A DNA stretch of 54,985 nt from a virus. Positions within the stretch are counted from its first letter, which is position 1. Every line of letters begins with the position of its first letter. Both the position numbers and the translations under genes were made by a program. Location: positions 1-54,985 of IMG/VR virus record IMGVR_UViG_3300031801_000852; one strand, given 5' to 3'. Under the pieces are notes generated by a model. That model ran no database searches. It was given only the letters and a program-made list of their open reading frames with translations, and was not told the origin of the DNA. Below are positions 37,333-46,730 of the stretch, one piece after another.

Positions 37333-38911
37333 TGTGAATATTGTTTTTTAGATATTGATAAGGGCTTGGAAAATCTTTAATTTGTTCATCCCAATTCTTT
37401 TTTCTTTCTTCAATTTGCTGAATATTGAACTTAGTCATTTTTTTAATACTTTCCATATTGCCCCCACTATATTTTATTGAATGTATATCTGTAGGGTTCC
37501 AATTCATACCAGCCGCCATACAATGGGCAGGACTATATGTATTGAATTGCTTATTAAAATTTTTCTCCCTATAAGCCTGATGAAATTTTCCAGATAAACC
37601 ATCAGAAGTAGATGAAAAAAGATCTGGTGACCACTCTCTAGATATTATCTCTCGCCAGTATTCAGTATCATCTCTATGTGTGAGCCCATAACACATTACA
37701 ACCGGAGCGGCAAATCCATAAAAATCATCATGACATTTGGTAGTAAATTCTTTTCTATCCCATTCACTTATATGTCCTCGTTCTAATGTACAACATAAAT
37801 TAAATATAAATTGATGAGTACAATGTAATCCATTGGATTGTAATGGTTCAATAAAACCTGCTGCTAACCCAATTGCACAAGTATTTTTAACCCATAATTT
37901 TGATTGTATTCCACATCTCATTGGAATTAAATGATATTCTAAAGCTTCAACATTTTCATATCCTTTTCTTCTTAATCCCTGTTTAAATTCTCGTAATGCG
38001 GCTTGTGTAGAAATAAACTTATCCGAAAATACATAACCAGATCCCATTCTAGACCACAATGGAATTTCCCATATCCAGCCATTTTCAATCGCTGTACACT
38101 TTGTATAATTTACAATTTGTGTTTCTGGATCTTTATAAGGTATTTTAGTAGCCCAAGCATAATTATTGGGAATATAATCATTAATGTTTACAAATGATAC
38201 CCCAAAGGCTTCAGTCAATAATAAAGATTTGAATCCTGTACAGTCTATAAATAAATCTGCCTCAAGTCTACGCCCATCATCTAATACAAGATGTTTAATC
38301 CCATTATCATTCAAAGGGATTTCTTTTACTTCTGCTAGAATATGAGTGAAATTATTAGAATACTTAGACTTACAGTAATTATCTTTCAACCATATACCGA
38401 ATTTAGTAGCATCAAATTGATAAGAATATTTCGATTGTTGTTGAACTTCATTCTCTGAAGAATTATCAGTAAAAAGTGATTTGTTTTGATTTACAAGTGC
38501 CATCCCTGGGAAAAAACATTCCGCATAATCACTTACTGGTGTTTCGGGATAAAGTATTTTTTTAAAATGCCAGTCATCTAATCCAGTATTTGGTGGAAAT
38601 ATTGGCATACCAAATGGATAATGAAATGTTCCTGAATCTTCTCGATACCAGTTTTCAAATGCAATACTTAATTTATAAATGGCATCACAATGAGGCATAA
38701 AATCACGGTCATTAATGTCTACCAAACTTAACCAATTAGCAATACCTTGAAAACCACTTTGACCACCAGCAACAGTACTTTCTCCCACACCTATATTAGA
38801 AATATTAGGAGATTCTACAAGTGTAATTTTTTTATCAGGAAATTGATTTAATAATGTGGCTGCGGTCATCCACCCCGCCGTACCACCTCCTACTATTGCA
38901 ATATTAATCAT
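37325..38911 (-). CDS. Flavin-dependent halogenase (tryptophan-halogenase family), copy 2
   Basis: 528 residues. AIVGGGTAGWMTAATLL and GVGESTVAGGQ are the FAD motifs; NGWIWEIPLW is the W-x-W-x-I-P signature; the catalytic Lys appears in CDAIYKLSIAFENW, and GFIEPLQSNGLH has the conserved Glu. Only moderately similar to copy 1 at 24052, so the two were probably acquired separately or diverged long ago. It overlaps the radical SAM gene by 4 bp and is part of a run transcribed from the late box at 42444. Confidence 0.9.
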   Translation of the reverse strand: MINIAIVGGGTAGWMTAATLLNQFPDKKITLVESPNISNIGVGESTVAGGQSGFQGIANWLSLVDINDRDFMPHCDAIYKLSIAFENWYREDSGTFHYPFGMPIFPPNTGLDDWHFKKILYPETPVSDYAECFFPGMALVNQNKSLFTDNSSENEVQQQSKYSYQFDATKFGIWLKDNYCKSKYSNNFTHILAEVKEIPLNDNGIKHLVLDDGRRLEADLFIDCTGFKSLLLTEAFGVSFVNINDYIPNNYAWATKIPYKDPETQIVNYTKCTAIENGWIWEIPLWSRMGSGYVFSDKFISTQAALREFKQGLRRKGYENVEALEYHLIPMRCGIQSKLWVKNTCAIGLAAGFIEPLQSNGLHCTHQFIFNLCCTLERGHISEWDRKEFTTKCHDDFYGFAAPVVMCYGLTHRDDTEYWREIISREWSPDLFSSTSDGLSGKFHQAYREKNFNKQFNTYSPAHCMAAGMNWNPTDIHSIKYSGGNMESIKKMTKFNIQQIEERKKNWDEQIKDFPSPYQYLKNNIHND

Positions 38912-40164
38912 AAGCCTTCAAACATTTTCTTTAGTTTAGCTACATATTCTTCTATAACAATAAAAGGCTCATCAGGATTAAGTGGCCACCTATAATTAGG
39001 TATCAATCTTCTTTCAACCCGTTTCTTTGTGCTATCATCTTCATCATACTGTACAACTTCTGAAGAAAAAGTAAAATCTATGCCGTCTGGGGGATCTCCT
39101 ATAGTATTCTCTAACACATTATAAAAATCAGCTATTAGTTTTTTCACAGGCCAATCTTTTTTATCATAAGTACATAACCATTTAGGTGTATAACTATCTC
39201 CGTCTTCAACATATTCTAACTTATCTTCTATTCTAGAAAATGTATATTTATGATTTTTATAAGATCCAATTCCTAATACATTATAATTTGACGCTAATAA
39301 CATTTCGGGATTAGTCATCAAGCCATCAAGGTGTATATCTTGTTGAGACATTTCATCCCAATCTATTTCTTTTTTGTATATCTTATCTTCTTTTCTTGCC
39401 TTACGTCCTGTTGCATCAGCAAAATCACTATCAGAATCTTCTCGTTCAAATCCTTTATGATATTGAGTATTAAGATGTAAAAATTCATTTACTCTATTAG
39501 TAACTTGAACATCATACTTCCCCACTTCATCAAAAATCGTCTGCACACTTATTTCTGAAATATCATGATTGGCTAATTTTTGCATATCTGTTGAAAGTCT
39601 ATCCAAATCCCTATTCACATCACCTGTATCAAAAAAAATAATATCTGACATTGTAAATAATCCTAGTGTATTTGCATGGTCTAAAAAATTATAAATGACA
39701 TCATCATTTTTGGGTGCTCTTCGTTTTTGTTGTTTTACTACTTCTCTATCAAAACTCTGTACACAAGCTACTACTGTATTAAAGTTGTATTCACTCACCA
39801 CATTTAATTGTTCCTTAGTCCAATCGGCCATGTGGAATTCCATTAATTTTCTTGGGCATTCTTTGAAATTAGGAATAAGATCAAATATGTTTCGCATTAT
39901 TTTTGCGGACATCAATGTGGGAGTTCCACCACCCCAAAAATAGTTACGAATGAGGTCTGAACTTAATACAGGTTCATAAAATTTTATTTGATTTGGAAGA
40001 TATTCTGAATAATAACGATGGAAGGCGCTCTTCTCAAACATTGTACCCTTAAAAGTACAATAAGTACATTGTTCTTTACAGAAGGGGCTGTGGATATATA
40101 CCCCCGTTTTTAATTTGGTATTACTCCACGCTGTTAAAATTTCTTCTTTAGAAATTTCTTTCAT
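38908..40164 (-). CDS. Radical SAM protein, HemN-like
   Basis: About 418 residues from ATG at 40164 (MKEISKEEIL); a TTG two codons upstream is possible. YIHSPFCKEQCTYCTF is the CxxxCxxC cluster motif in the HemN-specific form, and YFWGGGTPTLM the SAM-binding GGGTP. CVQSFDREVVKQQKR corresponds to the HemN region that follows. The C-terminal third is divergent. Such proteins modify porphyrins, methylate or join carbon atoms. Clustered with a halogenase and a U32-like protein, so it probably acts on the same product. Confidence 0.82.
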   Translation of the reverse strand: MKEISKEEILTAWSNTKLKTGVYIHSPFCKEQCTYCTFKGTMFEKSAFHRYYSEYLPNQIKFYEPVLSSDLIRNYFWGGGTPTLMSAKIMRNIFDLIPNFKECPRKLMEFHMADWTKEQLNVVSEYNFNTVVACVQSFDREVVKQQKRRAPKNDDVIYNFLDHANTLGLFTMSDIIFFDTGDVNRDLDRLSTDMQKLANHDISEISVQTIFDEVGKYDVQVTNRVNEFLHLNTQYHKGFEREDSDSDFADATGRKARKEDKIYKKEIDWDEMSQQDIHLDGLMTNPEMLLASNYNVLGIGSYKNHKYTFSRIEDKLEYVEDGDSYTPKWLCTYDKKDWPVKKLIADFYNVLENTIGDPPDGIDFTFSSEVVQYDEDDSTKKRVERRLIPNYRWPLNPDEPFIVIEEYVAKLKKMFEGL

Positions 40165-40184
40165 AATCAAATAATCATTAGAAG

Positions 40185-41153
40185 TTAAAAATTTAACATT
40201 GGTGCGATGGTGTCTTGTTCAACCATCCAATCAGAAATATTATAGTTCACAAATCCCCAAGGCGCATCTCTCCCTTGTAATTTAAAATTTCTAAAACCCA
40301 AATCATAAAGTTGTTTAAATTCGGCTTTAGAAAGTACACATGACCTTAATTCTGATTTTGTCCACCTTTCACATATACTATTAGGATGTCCGGGATTATG
40401 AATAAAATCTACATTAGTAAAATTAAACATACCATGCCAACCATCAATTACTGCTGATGAAGTTTCATCATAGTGATCTTTTCTTATACTACAATTTATT
40501 GTACATTTTTCATTTACGAGAAGTTCATATTTATCAACTTTTCCAGACTCAGCTATTTTTTCACATAATCTGAGATTAAGATTATCATCAGGGTGTAAAT
40601 ATATTCTATCATACTTCTCAAACAAACTTTCGTAATATTCAAAGGTTCTTTTCTTTGGCATTTCTGATGTTAGTTTGACAATCGATGCTTTTTGTCTTAG
40701 ATTTGGATATTTGTCTCTTATGTAGTCTGACAAAATATCACAAGTAATAGCAACAGAATTACTATCAAAGTTTTGTCTTGCCAACAAATCCAACAAATAA
40801 TTACAACTTGGATCAGATAAATGTTCTTCTTTAAGTAAAGTATTTGAAAAAGTAAAAGTACAACCTATACCTCTATTATTATAGTCTTTGATTACCGCTT
40901 CTGGTGTCCATCCACTATAATTATGAACAGGAGAAGAACAAGAAGTTCTTCCTCCTTGCCACATTACATTGTAACAACCAAATACTGATGTAATGGGTAA
41001 TATACATGCATATCGATTTTGAATTTGATCTAAAAGCTGAAAAATGTTATCATCGTGAACAAATAGACCACCGATATCCCATTTTGCATCTGGCCAATCT
41101 GGATTTAATATATCCTGACCGTGCGGAACTTTGTTTGATTTTAATTTGGGCAT
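40185..41153 (-). CDS. U32-like TIM-barrel protein with Cys cluster
   Basis: 322 residues. YELLVNEKCTINCSIRKDHYD and later FKLQGRD resemble peptidase U32/UbiU-UbiV proteins, whose Cys residues bind a 4Fe-4S cluster; further Cys occur in NSICERW and LRSCVLS, so four ligands are available. U32 family members hydroxylate RNA bases or quinones without oxygen, or act as proteases. It lies 20 bp upstream of the radical SAM gene. The assignment is from motif only. Confidence 0.6.
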   Translation of the reverse strand: MPKLKSNKVPHGQDILNPDWPDAKWDIGGLFVHDDNIFQLLDQIQNRYACILPITSVFGCYNVMWQGGRTSCSSPVHNYSGWTPEAVIKDYNNRGIGCTFTFSNTLLKEEHLSDPSCNYLLDLLARQNFDSNSVAITCDILSDYIRDKYPNLRQKASIVKLTSEMPKKRTFEYYESLFEKYDRIYLHPDDNLNLRLCEKIAESGKVDKYELLVNEKCTINCSIRKDHYDETSSAVIDGWHGMFNFTNVDFIHNPGHPNSICERWTKSELRSCVLSKAEFKQLYDLGFRNFKLQGRDAPWGFVNYNISDWMVEQDTIAPMLNF

Positions 41154-41156
41154 TTT

Positions 41157-41630
41157 TTAATTGTTCAATAGATTTTTAATAATATATTCTGAATAGTTAA
41201 AACTAATGGATGCGGTTTGATATACTGGATCTGTTGTAGTACTATCAAATGATATTGCTGATAATGAGATGGGGAATATTTCTTTGAAATGAAATTCCAG
41301 CGTAGGATTCATAGAACTACTTAAAATAGTTAATACTGCGGAAGTGTATTTGGATTTGTTACCAGTCATCCACTCATATATTTCTTGCCAATTTTTTAAA
41401 TATTCATCAATCAAAAAAGTTATATCAAGATTCTCATAAGTTATAACACCAGTATAACGTGCAAAATTTGTAATTCGAGGAGCTCCAATTTGCTGTGCTT
41501 CTAATGTTACACCTGGTAAATTACAAGTTTGAACAAAAAAAGAAGTGGTTGGTAAGGCAGCAATGTCAAACTTAAATTGGACATCGGCTAAAGGGTTAAT
41601 ATTTTTAGGTTGTTCTGCTAAGCTTGCCAT
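41157..41630 (-). CDS. Tail tube-like virion protein (gp19 paralogue)
   Basis: 157 residues. FKFDIAALPTTSFFVQTCNLPG and TFLIDEYLKNWQEIYEWM followed by SSSMNPTLEFHFKEIFPISLSAISFD match the small tail-tube/tube-associated proteins that T4-like marine phages carry in addition to gp19. It separates the DUF115-like gene from the U32-like gene, showing that late structural and cargo genes are mixed in one operon. Confidence 0.78.
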   Translation of the reverse strand: MASLAEQPKNINPLADVQFKFDIAALPTTSFFVQTCNLPGVTLEAQQIGAPRITNFARYTGVITYENLDITFLIDEYLKNWQEIYEWMTGNKSKYTSAVLTILSSSMNPTLEFHFKEIFPISLSAISFDSTTTDPVYQTASISFNYSEYIIKNLLNN

Positions 41631-42418
41631 AGTTCCTTTTCATCTTTTGAAAATAAATTTGGGAGTTTTGGAAAATCATCTCCACGATAATTAATCCAAA
41701 TAAATTGTAGAGCCGGATGTTTTTCAATAACTTTATAGAGTTGATCTGTCCAACTTTTATGTACATCTATCCACCCTCTTGTATTTTCATTACCTTGTCT
41801 TACAGTTTTAGTTCCGTTTTCATGTATATAACCATCACTAATTTTACTATCTTTACTAAAATAGTGCTTGGTATCGGCATAAAGATTATCATATTCATCT
41901 TCTTTATGATCAAACCCTAGTAAATAAACTTTTTCATAATCATTACAAGTAAAATCTTGACATGCAATGTGTAATGCTGAAGTTCCTGTAGACCACCCTA
42001 AAACTTCTTCACCTATATTTTTTATCTTATCTTCCATTCCTTTAGGAACCCAGATAATGTAACTTTGAGTTTTTGTTACTCCACTATCAAGTCCGGAAAT
42101 ATACACAAAATATTCACAATCAAATCTTCGATATGTTACATGTTCTGTTCCATTTGCTAAACCATCATATGCACTTGCGGGTAACAGATTCCATGAATTA
42201 TGTGTAAAATAACATTGTCCTTCATATCCGGAGTCAATAATATCACTCATTATTCCTGCATCAATGGCACAAATTACATCAGGTGTAAAGTCTCTATAAC
42301 AAGCATTACATCCTATAACTGTTCCATCTAATTTTGATGGATCTATATTTTTTCTACTTGGACCGTTTCCTAGTACAAAAACAGAATCTATACCTTGAGC
42401 ATCATCTCCTTCAAACAT
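41618..42418 (-). CDS. Putative nucleotide-sugar/DUF115-like protein
   Basis: 266 residues. VFVLGNGPSRKNIDPSKLDGTVIGCNACYRDFTPDVICAIDAG is the pattern of the DUF115/MptE-like glycosyltransferase-related fold, and STGTSALHIACQ with YLLGFDHK follows. Function in phages not established; sugar transfer to a virion or host surface is a guess. First gene behind the late box at 42444-42450. Confidence 0.62.
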   Translation of the reverse strand: MFEGDDAQGIDSVFVLGNGPSRKNIDPSKLDGTVIGCNACYRDFTPDVICAIDAGIMSDIIDSGYEGQCYFTHNSWNLLPASAYDGLANGTEHVTYRRFDCEYFVYISGLDSGVTKTQSYIIWVPKGMEDKIKNIGEEVLGWSTGTSALHIACQDFTCNDYEKVYLLGFDHKEDEYDNLYADTKHYFSKDSKISDGYIHENGTKTVRQGNENTRGWIDVHKSWTDQLYKVIEKHPALQFIWINYRGDDFPKLPNLFSKDEKELWQA

Positions 42419-42443
42419 TTCACTACCTCCATTATTATACTAA

Positions 42444-42450
42444 TATTTAG
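42444..42450 (-). promoter_or_regulatory. Late promoter CTAAATA before the 41618-36327 operon
   Basis: CTAAATA on the minus strand, 26 bp upstream of the DUF115-like ATG and just after the gp23 terminator. CTAAATA is a known variant of late boxes in marine T4-like phages. Confidence 0.65.
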
Positions 42451-42457
42451 TAAGCAT

Positions 42458-42489
42458 AAAAAAAGGGTGGACATAAAGCCCACCCTTTT
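42458..42489 (-). terminator. Rho-independent terminator of the major capsid gene
   Basis: AAAAGGGTGG (42461-42470) and CCACCCTTTT (42480-42489) form a perfect 10-bp stem with a 9-nt loop; on the minus strand a run of seven T follows. It lies 22 bp after the gp23 stop. Confidence 0.9.
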
Positions 42490-42511
42490 AAAGTCATCTT
42501 CAGAAAGAAGA

Positions 42512-43798
42512 TTACATAAGGTTAGCCACGATAACGTGTCTGTAGTAACGGTTAGCGTTAGCTGTAAGTGAACCATCACCTGCTCCGTTATTTGCGGAAC
42601 CGGTTTCATTCGCGAAAGGATTAGAAACAAGACCATAACGAGTCTTAAAACCAATCTTTGGCTGGAATGAATTCTCACCAACTGCACGAACCATTTGCAA
42701 CGGAACGTAAGGACAGTAGAACAGTCCTGCGTCATATGCAGATGAGCCTTTGTAACCAACTGTGAAATAGTTAGTTGCGGCAGAAGGAGCGTATGGATCA
42801 ACGAAAACTTTGAAACGACCATTCAAAGTTCCAACCATTGTGGAACCAGAATCATCTGGATCAAAATTATTTCCGGAAGGTGCTCCGGACAGCTGACCTG
42901 CCATTGCTAATGCAGATGCTACATCTGAAGAAGTAATGAGAACATTACCTTTTCCTCTGCGAGTATCTTTAGCAATTGCGTTTGCTTCACGTTCAATCTG
43001 GAACATCAACCCTTTGAACTTCTCTACTGACCAACGGCCATTAGAATCGGTATCAAGATCAAAAGTTCCTGCGGCTGTAGTGTTATGAGCTGCACCAGTT
43101 TTTGCGTTGGTGTAGATAGTTCTCATAACTTCGCGGTTAATTTCAGCCAAAATTTCATTTGACAGAATGTTTGACAATTCTGTTTCAGCATCCAAACCAT
43201 GAACGGCTTTAAGATCCTGAGCCAATTCCATTGTGTACTCAGCTTTGAGTGCACGTGACTTGGCGGTAACAGTTACTTTGTCAATTGCGAATGCCATTTC
43301 GGATACTGCCACATCAGCTTCTTGTGTCGCTGTTGCGGTACCAGTACCAGTAGTCATACTAGCATGTGCAGGGTTACTGTTAGCAGAATGTGTTCCACTA
43401 CCAGAAAATGATGTGTCGGCTTCGACAGAATCAGCCGCTTCTACACCAGCCTGAGATGTGATGTGAGACTTCATACAGAAGATCAGTCCGGTAGGACCAG
43501 TCATCGGTTGAACTCCACAAACATCATAGGCGATGAGATTAGGCATGGCTCTACGAACCAACGAAATTAAAACAGGATCAACGGTGTCAACGTTACCGCC
43601 GGTCTTGTTAGCGTGAGCTGCTTCTTGGATATTTCCAAACATTCCACCATCTTGAGTGGCTTGTTCCCGCATAGCTTTCTCTTGGTTTTCCAAAAGAACT
43701 GCCGTTACGGCCTTCCGATAGTTATCTTTGATCGGAGGGAGATCTTCGTGTCCAAGAACCGGACCCCACTTTTTCTGAAGGTCTTCAGCTAGGTACAT
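42512..43798 (-). CDS. gp23: Major capsid protein (T4 gp23)
   Basis: 428 residues. Starts MYLAEDLQKKWGPVLGHEDLP with the conserved N-terminal region, then DPVLISLVRRAMPNLIAYDVCGVQPMTGPTG, the classic gp23 block, and IRAVGENSFQPKIGFKTRYG near the C-terminus. AGGAGA precedes the ATG. Preceded by gp22 and followed by a strong terminator. Confidence 0.96.
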   Translation of the reverse strand: MYLAEDLQKKWGPVLGHEDLPPIKDNYRKAVTAVLLENQEKAMREQATQDGGMFGNIQEAAHANKTGGNVDTVDPVLISLVRRAMPNLIAYDVCGVQPMTGPTGLIFCMKSHITSQAGVEAADSVEADTSFSGSGTHSANSNPAHASMTTGTGTATATQEADVAVSEMAFAIDKVTVTAKSRALKAEYTMELAQDLKAVHGLDAETELSNILSNEILAEINREVMRTIYTNAKTGAAHNTTAAGTFDLDTDSNGRWSVEKFKGLMFQIEREANAIAKDTRRGKGNVLITSSDVASALAMAGQLSGAPSGNNFDPDDSGSTMVGTLNGRFKVFVDPYAPSAATNYFTVGYKGSSAYDAGLFYCPYVPLQMVRAVGENSFQPKIGFKTRYGLVSNPFANETGSANNGAGDGSLTANANRYYRHVIVANLM

Positions 43799-43822
43799 AT
43801 TATTCTCCTATAAGGTTTAAAA

Positions 43823-45043
43823 TTAAGTATTGTAGCGTTTTATCGCTGATGTATAATGTTTCATAGATTCATCAATTTTTTCTGGAGATTTCTCTTCAGT
43901 CAATTCGATGGTGTCATCAGTTTCAGTAATTTCTGATGTAACTGAATCAGTCTTTGGGAAATAACTCTCCTTAAGGACATTCAATTTTTCAATGTATTGC
44001 TCCGTGTTCTCAAATTCAATACCTTCAGCCAACTTAGCGATTTTTTCCGAATCAGTATCGGCCAAATCTTTAGTTGATTGTTTAAGGGCATCATCTTTTT
44101 TGAACTGAGCCAATTCTTTTTGGAGTTCTACTCCACGATTAATCTCTTCATCCAAAGAGGTTTCAAGATCTTCAACTTTTGTGAATAAGTCGTCAACCAT
44201 GTCAACTTTCTCTTCAGGAATGTCGATGTAATGTTCTGTGAAGAGGGTTTTGATTCCAGACATGAAATCTTCAACCAATTCGGAACGAATTCCTCTTTCG
44301 ATTGCCAATTCATTTTCCTTCATCCACTCTTCTACAACATAAGTAAGATAACCGTCAACTTTTTCTGTAAGTTCTTTTTGGAACTCTTGAGATCCAGCTT
44401 CTTGTTCTTTTGCTTGTTGTTCCATCCGGGCATTGACTTCATCGACAACTTTTGCATGAACTGCAGCTTCGAAAATAGTCGTGGCCTTTGTTTTAAATTC
44501 TTCAGAAAGTCCTTCTTCACCTGCAGTTAAGGCTTCAATGTCGTCTTGAACATTAATCGGTCCAATATCTTCCTTTGTAACTACAGCTTTAGTACGGGTT
44601 TCTTTGACTTCTTTAACTTGTTTCAAAGAAGTTGAGGCCATGATTTGCTCATATTTACCAGCAAGATCACTTTTCAACATTTTGTTAACTTCATCATAGA
44701 TGTTTTTCAACATTTGATTTTTAGTTGAAGGAATTACAGATTCTTTTTTTGCTTTTTTAGATTCTGCGGGAACTTCTTCTTCCTCTTCATCCCCTTCTTC
44801 CTCTTCCTCTTCACCTTCTTCTTTTTTAACGGAAGATTTACCTTCTGCTACTTCAGGCTCTTCTTCATCTTCTTCTTCGTCATCTTCTTCTTTTTTAACT
44901 GAACGTTTACCTTCTTTTACTTCAGGCTCTTCTTCATCTTCTTCTTCGTCTGAAGAATCTTGTTCAGCAGCAGCTCTCCGCTTTTCAGCTAGTTCTTCTT
45001 CTGTCATTTCCTCAGACTCTTTGGTCAAAATTTCTTCAGACAT
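43823..45043 (-). CDS. gp22: Prohead scaffold protein (T4 gp22)
   Basis: 406 residues, acidic and almost entirely helical, as expected of gp22. The N-terminal 110 residues contain two near-identical acidic/basic repeats (EEDEEEPEV-EGK-SVKKEE) and a very long Glu-rich run, longer than in T4. The central and C-terminal parts carry the coiled-coil pattern. Located between gp21 and gp23 as in all T4-like phages. Confidence 0.88.
   Translation of the reverse strand: MSEEILTKESEEMTEEELAEKRRAAAEQDSSDEEEDEEEPEVKEGKRSVKKEEDDEEEDEEEPEVAEGKSSVKKEEGEEEEEEGDEEEEEVPAESKKAKKESVIPSTKNQMLKNIYDEVNKMLKSDLAGKYEQIMASTSLKQVKEVKETRTKAVVTKEDIGPINVQDDIEALTAGEEGLSEEFKTKATTIFEAAVHAKVVDEVNARMEQQAKEQEAGSQEFQKELTEKVDGYLTYVVEEWMKENELAIERGIRSELVEDFMSGIKTLFTEHYIDIPEEKVDMVDDLFTKVEDLETSLDEEINRGVELQKELAQFKKDDALKQSTKDLADTDSEKIAKLAEGIEFENTEQYIEKLNVLKESYFPKTDSVTSEITETDDTIELTEEKSPEKIDESMKHYTSAIKRYNT
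44780..44960 (-). repeat. Internal acidic repeat in gp22
   Basis: Two near-identical segments of about 25 codons, differing in a few residues (KEGKRS versus AEGKSS), plus a Glu-rich run, indicating recent slippage or duplication in the scaffold gene. Confidence 0.7.
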
Positions 45044-45090
45044 TTAAATCTCCTAATCTGTTCTAATTAAAGTATATTTACTTTGTGTAT

Positions 45091-45097
45091 TATTTAG
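45091..45097 (-). promoter_or_regulatory. Late promoter CTAAATA before gp22
   Basis: CTAAATA on the minus strand, about 48 bp before the gp22 start and just after the gp21 stop. Confidence 0.6.
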
Positions 45098-45102
45098 TAA
45101 TT

Positions 45103-45750
45103 TTATAAACTTGACATAAACTGGTTAAAGGCTTTTAGTTGATATTGATCTAATTGCTTTTGACTAGTTATTTTCATTTCTTTTTCGATTCGGGCAATAT
45201 GGCGTTCATCTAGAATACCATTATCCCATATCCACTCTTTTCCTTCCATAATACCATTGACAAATGCCGCTGGTGCAGAAGGATCGGCAACAATATCTGC
45301 AGCTGTTGCAAGATAAAAATCATCTTGTACGTGACTACAATTGCGACCCACAGGCTTTAAGGAGCCCATTCCTCTGGATGAGACACCCAAACGGGCACCC
45401 TCATCGATAAGGTTCTTTACAATTTTACCATAAGGAGTATCCATAATCTTGGCTCGACCTACGTAATTGTCTCCATCCTCTTTAAGTTCTTGTATCATGT
45501 GGGAGACTCTTTCCAAATTGACAGTCGGTCCTTCTGGATGTCCTAGTTCTCCAAACGCTCTGTTTTGTAGAATATAATTTTGGTGATATCTCTTAGCTTC
45601 TTTTTGTAATATTGCTTTTGGATATACTCGACCATTGCGATTCTTCACATTGGCCTGCATGAATACACCCTCAATGAAATAATTTTTTGATTTTCCGGCG
45701 CCTTCACATATAAATTCTACATCTTCTAATTGTTCGCATATAAGTCTCAT
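45103..45750 (-). CDS. gp21: Prohead protease (T4 gp21)
   Basis: 215 residues, Herpes/T4-type protease fold. GELGHPEGPTVNLERVSHMI gives the catalytic His; GVSSRGMGSLK the catalytic Ser. Position between the gp67-like region and gp22 matches T4. Confidence 0.93.
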   Translation of the reverse strand: MRLICEQLEDVEFICEGAGKSKNYFIEGVFMQANVKNRNGRVYPKAILQKEAKRYHQNYILQNRAFGELGHPEGPTVNLERVSHMIQELKEDGDNYVGRAKIMDTPYGKIVKNLIDEGARLGVSSRGMGSLKPVGRNCSHVQDDFYLATAADIVADPSAPAAFVNGIMEGKEWIWDNGILDERHIARIEKEMKITSQKQLDQYQLKAFNQFMSSL

Positions 45751-45763
45751 TAAATTTCTCCTA

Positions 45764-46483
45764 TCATGTGAAATTACCTTTTAAGTAGTCTACTTTATAG
45801 CCCAATGAAGTATTTTCTTCATATGCTGGGATGTCAAAGCCTGGTGCTTGTTTCTTCAATTCCATTATAATCGTATATGAATCACCAGATGCATGTCCGG
45901 TTGTGGAAAATTGAATATCACCCAAAACTTCAGAAGAATCTCCAGTTGCGTTTATTCCAATTCCCGGCCATTCATTTCCTGGCATAGACCAACTTCCATT
46001 ACCTGATAATTCTGCAATATATTTTTCTGCTGTAGATCCGTCCCATTCAATTGCAACTTGTAGGCCATTTGTAATCCACATTATTTTAGTAACTAATACA
46101 TTCCACTCTAGGCCCGTCAAGTTACCACTATTTGCAAGAGTTCTTGTATTAGCTCCTGATACTGCACCACTAATTGCATCTCCATTGGAACTGGTAGTTA
46201 GGATACTTGTTGCTTTTTTGTTCGTATTATCCCATCCAACAACTTCTACTGTGGATGCACCGGCTGTAAAACCTGTAACAAGAAAATGTTCAGTAGCAGC
46301 GGTTGTTATTACTTCGCCAATCTTAAAATTTGGACTTGCCGCTCCAGAAAGCGTCATAGTATGTTTCGCCCAAGCGAGTGTCGATAAATCTACTTTCTTA
46401 ACATCTGATTCTGATGCATCAGAAAAAAACTTCATAATCACTTTACGTTCTGAATCTAATAGCGTTTGTGTTTCAGCTGCCAT
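45764..46483 (-). CDS. Probable virion or head-associated protein
   Basis: 239 residues, Gly/Ser/Thr-rich and beta-like (TTAATEHFLVTGFTAGASTVEVVGWDN). It lies between a gp67-like gene and gp21, the place of small head genes in marine T4-like phages, overlapping the former by 11 bp. No family recognised. Likely an expressed late structural protein. Confidence 0.6.
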   Translation of the reverse strand: MAAETQTLLDSERKVIMKFFSDASESDVKKVDLSTLAWAKHTMTLSGAASPNFKIGEVITTAATEHFLVTGFTAGASTVEVVGWDNTNKKATSILTTSSNGDAISGAVSGANTRTLANSGNLTGLEWNVLVTKIMWITNGLQVAIEWDGSTAEKYIAELSGNGSWSMPGNEWPGIGINATGDSSEVLGDIQFSTTGHASGDSYTIIMELKKQAPGFDIPAYEENTSLGYKVDYLKGNFT

Positions 46484-46685
46484 CTGTTACTTCCTCTTGA
46501 CTTTCCGGCTCTTTCGAGTCTGTATTCGGTTTAGTTAAAAAAGTTTTAGCGAAATCCTTTTTCTTACTTTCTAATGATACCATCACTTTTTGTTGAAGTA
46601 CATCACCTATTGCGGTCTTTACTCCTGCAGCATCATCTGATCTAGAAAATGCTACGATATCACCAATTGTAGTTTCATTAGACAT
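46473..46685 (-). CDS. gp67: Prohead core protein (T4 gp67-like)
   Basis: 70 residues with GVKTAIGDVLQQKVMVSLESKKKDFAKTFL, matching small gp67-like core proteins (xxIxDVLxxKxxxxLxxKKxxxA). Located between gp20 and gp21 as expected. Two late boxes lie just upstream. Confidence 0.72.
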   Translation of the reverse strand: MSNETTIGDIVAFSRSDDAAGVKTAIGDVLQQKVMVSLESKKKDFAKTFLTKPNTDSKEPESQEEVTDGS

Positions 46686-46709
46686 AAATTTCCTCTATTA
46701 TTTCTGTTA

Positions 46710-46726
46710 TATTTATACTATTTATA
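46710..46726 (-). promoter_or_regulatory. Tandem late promoters before the gp67-gp21 genes
   Basis: Two TATAAATA boxes on the minus strand, at 46726-46719 and 46717-46710, both full T4 late consensus, 25-41 bp before the gp67-like ATG. Confidence 0.82.
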
Positions 46727-46730
46727 AATT

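Noticed and set aside
42388-42822. 144-residue frame at the end of gp23
   Set aside because: Alternative frame of the major capsid gene and its terminator.
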